This document shows positions 56,501-64,000 of a DNA stretch of 64,000 nt, one piece after another. The stretch's first letter is position 1, and each line of letters starts with the position of its first letter. The DNA is from Pycnopodia helianthoides (Eukaryota; Echinodermata; Asteroidea; Forcipulatida; Asteriidae), in assembly GCA_032158295.1 (NCBI GenBank), contig CM063249.1, forward strand, positions 17,672,416 to 17,736,415, written 5' to 3'. Position numbers and translations under genes: made by a program. Under the pieces are notes generated by a model. That model did no database searches. It was given only the letters and a program-made list of their open reading frames with translations, and was not told the origin of the DNA.

Positions 56501-59500
56501 AGAAGCTTGGGTGTTTTCCCCCTATTTAGCACGGTCAGCCATTTTGTGTGTAAAGCCTCGAATTGGGGACAGCAGTGAATAGAAGCATTATATAACTCTG
56601 TCTTGTCACGGTAATGTAATGACACTTTCATCCAAATAGATACATAAATGCAGTACAAATGAAAGCATAAAGGCTCTACACACACATGGCAGATCCGTGC
56701 AAGTAGCAAATATAGGCCTTGTACATCATTTGGAACTAGGTGAAGTTGGTAGTGTTATATTTCATCAAATGAAGAGATTGTTTAAGGGTGAGCAACCCTG
56801 ATACCATCACGTCAGTGCAAAATGTATCTCGTTTCTGCACTATTGTTATATCCAGCACAAATTTTCTGTGCATTAACCCTCTTGCTGTCTGACCATTCAA
56901 TACCATTCACTGTGGTTTTGAATGATAGATAAACTATGCCAGCCTGCAATATGATACCATGAGGGAATGCATGTACACAGTACACAGTTAGTTCTGTGCA
57001 CAGTTGTGCTACCGTACACAACCTTGGCAGTCGAATGGTTTCAAATGGTTGGTCAACTCACTGGAAAATGTTGCCAAGAATCACTGACAGTAGGAGACTA
57101 GGAGGGTTAACATCTTATCTTGGTTACATACGTTCTAAGATACAATGTTTTTTTAGCTATTCAAACTCATTGTTGGTGGAAATGATGTTTTGAGGGGGAC
57201 ATGACTTTTTGCACTGACATGACACTAAACCTTATGTGCATGACGACATTTGAGTACGGCGCCCTCGGCTAGAGGTCAAATTAAGGTTGGTCATTGGCCC
57301 ATCCTGCACTGATGTGCGTTCGCATTGTTTGACGTGATGACATCAGTGCAAATAAGGTCTGTATGTTGTCGTTCAAGAGAAAGACATGAAGTGTTGAAAC
57401 GGATTATTTACAGACTGATAAATGCTGAGTAGATTAGGTCTCCTCTTTTAAGAAGTTTGTTTTGTTTGAATTTTGCAAATTCTTAACCTCTGGTGTTGTT
57501 AATTCATCAGCACTCTAGCGGAACCAGTTTGCTAAAGTGATTCAACTTTCCCTGATGAGCCTGTTGTAGAAAGAGTGCAACTTGGCATTGGACGGGAGCG
57601 TTGTACATTCTAAATATCGTTTTACCCAAGGGTTGTAGTTAAGCCCAATTGGTTAATTAATACAATTCTAGAAGGTTCTAGGTGAGGTGAATGGGTCCAA
57701 TGAACAGGGCCCAATTTCATAGAGCTGCTAAGCACAAAAATTTGCTTAGCATGAAATTTCTTCCTTGATAAAAACAGGATTACCAACCAAATTTCCATGT
57801 GTTGAATATTGCTTGTTACTGGTATTCAGCTGTTATTTGCTTATCCTGAAAATCATGTGGAAATTTGGTTGGTAATCCTGTTTTTATCAATTTCATGCTA
57901 AGCAAATTTTTGTGCTTAGCAGCTCTATGAAATTGGGCCCAGGGTCGCACAAGAGGGTCTAGTCCTTGGACTGGCAACCATAGAGTAGTGGAGCCTGTGG
58001 TATTAGATTTTTTTTTGGATAAGTTGTTAATCTTTGAACTTTCACTGCAGTATTACGACATCAGCGCCAAGAGTAACTACAACTTTGAGAAGCCGTTCCT
58101 GTGGCTGGCAAGGAAGCTGCTCGGAGACCCCAACCTCTGCTTCACAGAGATGCCTGCTCTTCAACCTCCAGAGGTCCATATAGACCAAAGTACCATGCAG
58201 CAATACGACAAAGATCTTCAGGTAAGCCAGCACAGCGCTTCCTAAATAGACATCGTTTGTGACAATCCTTTAACCCTAAAGAACCCAAGTCCTACAATAT
58301 CCTCCTTGCCAAAGTGGAGGATTTTGAAGGATTTGGGCTATTAGGGTTTTGCAACACAGGAGGATTTCGAAGGGTTTGGGCTAAAATGAGTTTTTGTTAG
58401 GATAGGATTTTGGAGGACTTGGGCTATCAGGCTGTTTTTACATAGGAGGATTTTGAAGGTTTTAGGTATTATGCAGCTTAGCCAAAATATGATTCTGAAG
58501 GTTTTGGGCTTTTAGGGGTGGAGATTGTAATAAAGTCAACATATTTTTTTGTTTGATTATTGGCAACTAAAGTGTTTTTTGTTTGCTTGGTAGTGCTGTT
58601 AGGGTTCCCGGGTATTGGATGTTTATTGTGGTTTATTGTACATGTATCACCACCACACAGTCTTAGTAAACACACCATTGTAATCTTTGGAATTTCTTAG
58701 GGCACTTCCATTTGTTTGAGGGTAATGTTATGTAATATTCTAAATTGATTTCAATATCAATAAGCCAAATTAAGTAAGATATATAGGTCAATGGGTATCA
58801 ACAATATGAAAGTTGAATTGATTTTAAATATCTGAGTGGGCGATGTGGTACGAACTCCACCATAAATATCTGTTGACTGAGCCAAAAAAAGGAACAAAAG
58901 CACCTAATTGATCAAATATCATACACCAAGGTCCCTAAAGTAAATCACAAGATTGACTCCCTTACTTCTGTCTCTAAAGGATTTTGAAGGATTTGGGCTA
59001 ATATGTATACTTACAATAAGTTGAAGGATATTGAAGGATTTGGGCTCTTTAGGTTTATGACAACATTATTCTGAAGGATATCGAAGGATTTGGGCAGTAT
59101 GTCTACCCAAGGGCCTAGTCTGTTAGGGTTAATGTATATAATAGTGGCTTCTTATATAAGTGCTCATATTCGTCACTCAGTGACACTCAAGGCGCTTCAA
59201 CATTCCATTTTTTTCCTGGAAGGTATGTGGAGCTACGTTTTGAAGTATTAGACCTATTTCTTTACATAGCACCATGTAATGGTTTACAAGGTGCTGTGAA
59301 GCAATATGCTGCCAATCAAACCAGGAACACCGGGGCGAACCCCTTCTCTTTTCGATAAGTGCACTCGGTTCTTTCACGTGCATTACACACCACACAGGAC
59401 CTACGGCTTTACGTCCTATCCGAAGGACGAAGCAAGGACGGTTGCTTAAGGACACAAGTGTCACGACCGGGACTCGAACCCACACTCTGCTGAACAGAAA

Positions 59501-59873
59501 CACCAGAGCTTGAGTCCGGTGCTCGGCCACGACACGCCACTAAATACAGGTTTTAAAGCATTGCATGGTGAGGTTCGGTGTTTTTTTTTTCCTGGGCCCA
59601 ATTTCGTAAAGGTGCTTGGAAACCACCGAATTTTGCTCAGCACAGGAAAATCTTGCTGAGCAGAAGCAGGTTACCAGCCAAAATATTAAGCAATGTGAAC
59701 CATTTGTGACTGGTTCCCCGCTGCCTTTCTACTTAGCAGATCGATTTGCTTAGCAACAGAAGACTGGTTCCCGCTGCTCAGGATTCTAATCACTTTCTCT
59801 CTCTCATTTGTTTTTTTCACTTCTACAGGAAGCACAAAGCACAGCCCTGCCAGATGATGACGAAGATTTGTAA
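50518..59873 (+). CDS. RAN: Ran small GTPase, complete, six coding exons
   Basis: Coding exons: 50518-50601, 52115-52199, 54315-54440, 56290-56477, 58051-58221 and 59829-59873 (TAA). All phases join, giving 232 residues. Ran powers nuclear import and export and organises spindle and nuclear envelope assembly. Motifs: P-loop GDGGTGKTT, switch I region [14 protein letters not shown], switch [22 protein letters not shown] as GNKVDIKD, the SAK base-contact motif in [20 protein letters not shown], and the acidic C-terminal end LPDDDEDL that in Ran moves on GTP binding. Compared with human Ran (216 residues) the body is nearly collinear, but the N-terminus is about 16 residues longer (starts [15 protein letters not shown]). 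The ATG has A at -3 and G at +4, and no other start fits. Three introns, counting the one in the 5' UTR, carry a repeated snoRNA-like sequence; the acceptor before 54315 abuts a tandem repeat. Confidence 0.97.
50808..51028 (-). mobile_element. TTAA MITE, family P2, full length
   Basis: 221 bp, TTAA both sides. The right-hand TTAA (51029-51032) is also the left boundary of a P5 element. Ran intron 1. Confidence 0.9.
51033..51378. mobile_element. TTAA MITE, family P5, next to a P2 copy
   Basis: 346 bp from TTAA 51029-51032 to TTAA 51379-51382, with the family's GGTCATCG.AGTTACGAGA and TGTACACGCCCTTT end. Its left TTAA is shared with the P2 copy to its left. Confidence 0.7.
52284..52419 (+). 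ncRNA. Candidate H/ACA-type snoRNA, copy 2 (Ran intron 2)
   Basis: Same 136-nt length as the other copies, with three differences from copy 1: one in the large left loop of hairpin 1, one in the terminal loop of hairpin 2 (GAAAGAG becomes TAAAGAG) and one in the last base after ACA. None disrupts a predicted pair. It ends ACATTG. Homology to copy 1 goes on about 150 bp downstream but at clearly lower identity. Confidence 0.5.
54123..54306. repeat. 31-bp tandem repeat, six units, next to a Ran acceptor
   Basis: Unit with GGGCTGTTTACTTGTTCATT and TATTTGTCATA. The last unit runs into CCTTCACAG, the acceptor of the Ran exon at 54315, so the array forms the sequence where a branch point would lie. 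Confidence 0.95.
54812..55108 (+). mobile_element. 3' end of a CR1/L2-type LINE
   Basis: Encodes the typical C-terminal end of a non-LTR reverse transcriptase ([20 protein letters not shown], then [14 protein letters not shown]), then a stop and a short 3' UTR with GCGCTATATAAATGCTAGCT and TTATTATT. Strongly 5'-truncated, as usual for LINE copies. Not a functional gene. Ran intron 3. Confidence 0.85.
55301..55665. mobile_element. Foldback element with about 150-bp arms
   Basis: The left arm starts AATAAGCCATTTGCG and the right arm ends CGCAAATGGCTTATT. Inside, TTTGAATTCCTCAGACTATA and its complement, and GGCAAGCTTTTG and its complement, pair at matching distances, leaving a loop of about 80 bases. 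Confidence 0.85.
56877..57106 (+). mobile_element. TTAA MITE, family P2, full length
   Basis: 230 bp, TTAA both sides, same orientation as 17438; a small duplication (GGAGACTA) near the right end makes it longer. Ran intron 4. Confidence 0.9.
57475..57610 (+). ncRNA. Candidate H/ACA-type snoRNA, copy 3 (Ran intron 4)
   Basis: 136 nt, differing from copy 1 at two positions: the left loop of hairpin 1, and a G to T change in the hinge just before CAAC. It ends ACATTC. Upstream it shares TTTGTTTTGTTTGAATTTT with copy 2; downstream similarity fades within about 30 bases. Confidence 0.5.
57707..57940. mobile_element. Foldback MITE with GGGCCCAATTTCATAGAGCT ends
   Basis: 234 bp, arms of about 50 bp. 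Fragments of this abundant family (GCTTAAGCAGCTCTATGAAA, AAGGTTACCAGCCAAAATACC) occur at about 1865-2045, 2990-3170, 3310-3430, 9808-10002, 26580-26850, 29470-29620, 41888-42080 and 59595-59790. Confidence 0.8.
58274..59128. mobile_element. TTAA element, family P4 (CCCTAA ends) with internal repeats
   Basis: 855 bp between TTAA at 58270-58273 and 59129-59132, ends CCCTAA and TTAGGG. Inside are at least seven spaced copies of a unit like GGATTTTGAAGGATTTGGGCT, and at the left end one in reverse orientation. The ORF overlapping it has no known family. Ran intron 5. Confidence 0.6.
59144..59540 (-). mobile_element. tRNA-derived SINE, family A, full length
   Basis: Reverse-strand copy closely matching 20121-20548, tail GCTCATATTCGTCACTCAGTG. 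Ran intron 5, just right of the P4 element. Confidence 0.9.
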
Positions 59874-60075
59874 ACTAATAGCCCTCCCACTCTGTTAAAA
59901 ACAGCTTTGTAATATTATTTGGATTTCACTTAAAAGAAACTAAATATTGTATTTCTGTAGTGAGTGAGAAAGAAAAATCTTTGACCCACATGTACTTCTT
60001 GTTTTAAAAAAGGAGAAGGTGCAGCCTCGGCGATGTTGATAGATAAGTTGAATTTGGATTTCAGCCAAATGCCTT

Positions 60076-60111
60076 GACCTACCTACCTACCTACCTACCT
60101 ACCTACCTACC
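60076..60111. repeat. (ACCT)n microsatellite
   Basis: Nine four-base units about 200 bp after the Ran stop, possibly in its 3' UTR. Confidence 0.95.
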
Positions 60112-62321
60112 CAACAAAATGTATTCCAAATGGATTGAAAAGTGTCTTGCATCATGAATGTACTTTTGTTCTGGAACCAACGGAAGGAACATACATCCGG
60201 CCCTGGAATTTCATCTTGGAGAGGGCAAGGTCCATTTTATTTTTTACAAAAGTGCACCTCCATCGGGAAAATCTTTAAAGACTTTGGGAAACTTTTTGGA
60301 AGGGGCACCAAGGCCAAAACTAGGGCAGCAGAGGAAGTGGCCTCGCTGTATTTTCCAGGCCTGCATACACCCCCCGTGTTGTCGGGTTGCAGCCCTCTTT
60401 TACTTCAATTTACCTCAGTATAATCAAAATGAAGCTGGAGGAGGGCGACAAATAGTCGGACCCTTTTTTTGTATGCATTGAGAAATAGAAAATGGTAATT
60501 GCCATTGTGTGTGCACAGGGTATCAGACTTGGATGGCGAACTTCCGTTCTTAAAATGTGAGGAAATTTACAATCCAAGGAGGTTGGAGGGAAACTGCGAA
60601 ATTATATCCGACAAAAATTGCAAAAATTATTGGGTTCCGAGAAGAACCGGTGGTGTTATGGAATAAACTAACACCAGCAAGTGCCACATTTTTGTTAGAT
60701 ATGATTTCATACTGCTCTCCCACTCCTCTTGACCAAAACTAATCAAATATCTCGATTATTTTGGCCACGCCCAAGTCATTGGCTGCTGTAGCAGCTATGG
60801 CTATTGGCTTCACTTCGGTCAATACTTCGCCTTGAAGCTCTAGCCACAGCCAAAGCTTCGGACTTCAAACACCTTGGATTAATGACTGCACAGCCAAACC
60901 AACCAAAAACCCTTGTATGTCGCCACGGTTCAATTTCACACAGAGCTAAGGTTGATCGTTGAATGTGTACATCAATTTCTAATTGCCAAGCAAAGTATGT
61001 GGTTAACAATACAAAATAGCCTTTGAGAAAGACTCTATGTCACTGTATAAACAATTTTGTGCATGAATTCAAATCACTGTGGCAACGTGGACAGCTCGTC
61101 TCAAGATGCATCTTGTTGTTTTTGTGAAATTGAGCCGGGGCTTTCAATTTTTGATCGGGGTCTGCTGATTTGGGTATCGGCACGATGTAGAGCCTTAAGA
61201 TCTTGGACTGTGTTTCTGGAAGATTCTGGGCTCTTGGAAGGTTCCTTGTAAATAACCAAAAGAAGCTATGGGTCACTGAAGCTGCTTAGAAAATGATACA
61301 CTAACTTTTTATGAATTAGACTATTAGTAAAAAACATTATTTTTCAGGCCATGGCTAAGTTGGAAGTTTTGCCCCGCAAAAAAATTGTGTCGAAGATAGT
61401 TAAGCGTTTTTATAGGAAATTTTCAACAGTTTAATTAAGTTGCAGAGTTCATAAATTCTTTTAAAGTACCTTAATGACGTTACTTTCTGCATATTTACTT
61501 TCAGAAATCAATGAAGAACATTTTGTAATGTACTAAGTTGTGTAATAATTTAATCTTAGATTATTTTGTTGGTGAAATCTGTCTGGAGATAAAGTGCTTA
61601 AAATCATTATAGTCAAACTTTTTGGTACGCGGCGTTCTACAATTGCATAGTTCATTTAAACCTCTTAAAACCCTGAAACGATCTGTAATCCAACCTCCCT
61701 CCCTCCTGTTTTGGTGGCTTGATCGCAAAGATTCCTCTTCTTTTTTTTACAGACTGGCGCTGTGTCATTTAAAAACGATTTGTATAATTCTAAATTGCAC
61801 TAAATGAATGTTAATAAAGTGAACATTTCCTCTCTTGTTTTTACCTCATACTTCAGCGGGGAACTGGATTGTAATGAAGGCAAAATGTGAGATATGATTC
61901 TTTTTCTTGTTTAAAGAGAGTTTCATGTAGAATCGTTTCATTTTGACAATGAGTCTTACAATTTTGGTTTTACATAACAGGGTTGAACTGACATTAGCAA
62001 AAACTGGCTGGAGATATGCCGAGATGTATCGTTGGCCATGGCTGTGAGTTTAGGCCCCCCCCCCCAAAAAAAAGGACTACTGGGCTCAATTTTGTAGAGC
62101 TGCCAGTCGTAATATATTGATATTCTCACAGAAAAAAAAACCCACATCAGGGAACAAGTTTGACACAACTTGTATTGGGGGAATTTGCTGGTTGTTTTGC
62201 TTTTAGCAATAAGATGGAAGTGGCCTCGGACCCTTTTCAAGTTGTATTACTGCTTTGTCATTTGAGGGGTCCAAATCGGCATCGTTTGCCAGTAACTCCC
62301 CTTGACTAGAGTGACTAACAT

Positions 62322-62480
62322 CAGGCATGCAACTTTTCCTCGGATCAGCTGATTCCTCTTTTTTTATCCTCAGTTTTACTATTCATAATTGAAAAACACT
62401 ACAAAATCATTGAAATTTTGTAATTTCCCTCTTTTCTTTGGTGAAGTTACAGTTGCATGCCTGTAACATGTACCGTACCG
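62322..62480. mobile_element. Short MITE with CAGGCATGCAACTTT ends
   Basis: Begins CAGGCATGCAACTTTTC and ends AGTTGCATGCCTG near 62463. Related pieces are at about 2810-2960, 62513-62530 and 63825-63945. Confidence 0.6.
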
Positions 62481-64000
62481 TTTAGTGACATGTTGCCTCG
62501 CAAACTTCAGGCATGCAACTTTATACAGATATTTATCCGAATTCAGAGTTTTCAATGTCTGCGTGGTGAAAAATTGCAGTTGTTATTTTCTCCAGATTTG
62601 AAGAAATCCTGCTCTTTGATCTGCTTCTCCTAGCACTGATGATGACACTGTTCCCAGAAGCTCCTTGAATTCTATAGCTGTTGGGGGGGGGGTTACCAGA
62701 AGGTGGAAATGCCACGATTACAGCACACCACCTAAAATGTGGGTTGTAGTATCGGACCTGTATGTCAGCAATGACGCTTACCTCTTGGTTATTTTAAAAT
62801 GACCAAGTCACACTTCTGAATTATGCAGGAAATGTTAGCCTCATAATGTAAATACTGGCCAGAAACTGTTCTCCCCTATGCTAAATCGTTTTGTAAAGTT
62901 GGCTCAGTTTGTCATTTATGGTTGAAACAATTGTACAGAAGCTTTCATTTTGGTAACAAATAATGTAAGTGTTTACTCAAGTCCCAAATTTGTTTTTAAA
63001 CGGGTAGAACAAGATTGGTTTGGGGCAAGTACATCCTCTCTAAATCCTTTTTTGTTTTCAGAAACAACTTTGAACAACCTGTCATTATTTTTTTTGCAAC
63101 TCCCCATCTTCCTGGATAGAGAAAGTTGCATGTTTCCCAAAACTAACCACAGTTCTGTTCAGCCTCTTGTATATCTGTTACATTGGAGTGTGTTATGACT
63201 ACATGTACAAACAAAATCACATTTACAGTAGTAGTAGGCTGGGATAAATGCCTTTGATAGGCCCACATTACATTCATTTTTACTATTTTGATATTTGGAG
63301 TTGTCTCTGACTGGTAAAACAATTTATACGGAAGCTTTCAAGAGGAGTAGTCGTCCCTGTGTGTGTATATAGTCCTGTAGTAAAACTAAAACAATGTGAG
63401 GTGCTGCGAAGAACTACTTGTGTCCGAGTTTTGTTTTCTTTAAGCAAAGGCCGTGTCCGAGTCGGCGGCTGCGGCTCTGGATCGCTGTGTCATCATGCGT
63501 TGAAGTATAGGATGTGGTTATATAGCAACACCCTTAGCAACAGTCATAGCCGTAGCCGCTGATTCAGATGTGGCTTAATAGGCAAAGACTTGACCTGCTT
63601 CTGGTTTCATAAAGTTGGCAACTATCGTTAAACAAATTTGTCTGTTTAGAAAAAAATTATTGCTTAACAATTTACCATAAGCAACTTTAGTTGACGGCAC
63701 TCGTTATAAAGCTGTATAAAGCTTGTTATGAAGATCAGGTTCTTTCCAAAGAGTAGTTTCAAATCCTACTTATTTTATAAAGTTGTAGTTTTGTCCATGT
63801 TCACCTTCCAATCAAATAAACAGGTATGCAACTTTTCAGCTGATATCCTTTGTTAACTACTTGTGAACTGCCACTGAAAACTGAAAGTTTAAGTGTTTGT
63901 AATTGTTCTCCTTTTTTTGCGATTACAAAGTTGCATAGGAAGAGCTCTTATAAATACATGTATCGTTTTCTGACCCAGAGAATGTTTGATGATCATTCAG

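Larger units (their letters stand above)
59874..64000. other. Region after Ran
   Basis: Ran 3' UTR at first, then about 4 kb of AT-rich sequence with short MITE fragments. No canonical poly(A) signal is obvious close to the stop. No gene recognised. Confidence 0.55.

Noticed and set aside
59177..59530. 117-codon minus-strand frame
   Set aside because: It lies wholly in a family A SINE; the same peptide pattern appears in other copies (20167-20478, 33853-34158).

Overview
This is nuclear DNA from an animal. All five genes belong to metazoan families, four of the five are broken into short exons with GT/AG junctions, and the rest is AT-rich spacer and intron packed with short non-autonomous transposons and tRNA-derived SINEs. 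The repeats and gene linkage suggest a marine invertebrate deuterostome, most likely an echinoderm such as a sea star. That is an inference; the sequence does not name the species.

Layout. (1) 1-8858: introns, repeats and the last six coding exons of a TMEM132-family membrane protein (+); the 5' part lies outside the window. (2) 8859-15941: no gene seen, only repeats. (3) 15942-23467: a VPS37 ESCRT-I subunit (+, five coding exons). (4) 23468-30431: no gene, many inverted-repeat elements. (5) 30432-31082: intronless DNAJC30 (-), head to head with (6) 32421-42496: complete BUD23/WBSCR22 18S rRNA methyltransferase (+, ten coding exons). (7) 42497-50502: repeats and perhaps the Ran promoter. (8) 50503-59873: complete Ran GTPase (+, six coding exons), with three copies of a 136-nt structured sequence in its introns. 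(9) 59874-64000: repeats only.

The genes do not form one pathway, but their linkage is informative. VPS37(+), DNAJC30(-), BUD23(+) is, from memory, the order and orientation of VPS37D, DNAJC30 and BUD23 in the human Williams-Beuren region (7q11.23). TMEM132 and Ran, on the outside, have human counterparts (TMEM132B/C/D, RAN, also VPS37B) on 12q24, a region paralogous to 7q11.23. The window may therefore keep the arrangement that existed before vertebrate genome duplication split it.

The most novel signal is the trio of 136-nt sequences in Ran introns. They are about 98% identical while their flanks have diverged by roughly 15%. They end in ACA plus three bases and fold into an H/ACA-snoRNA-like shape, and the differences between copies fall in positions predicted to be unpaired. 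Other points: several families of TTAA-flanked (piggyBac-like) MITEs, one caught with its empty target site nearby; multi-layer nested insertions; four apparent one-base frameshifts, all of the same sense, in otherwise intact TMEM132 and VPS37 exons; and a Ran N-terminus about 16 residues longer than human Ran.
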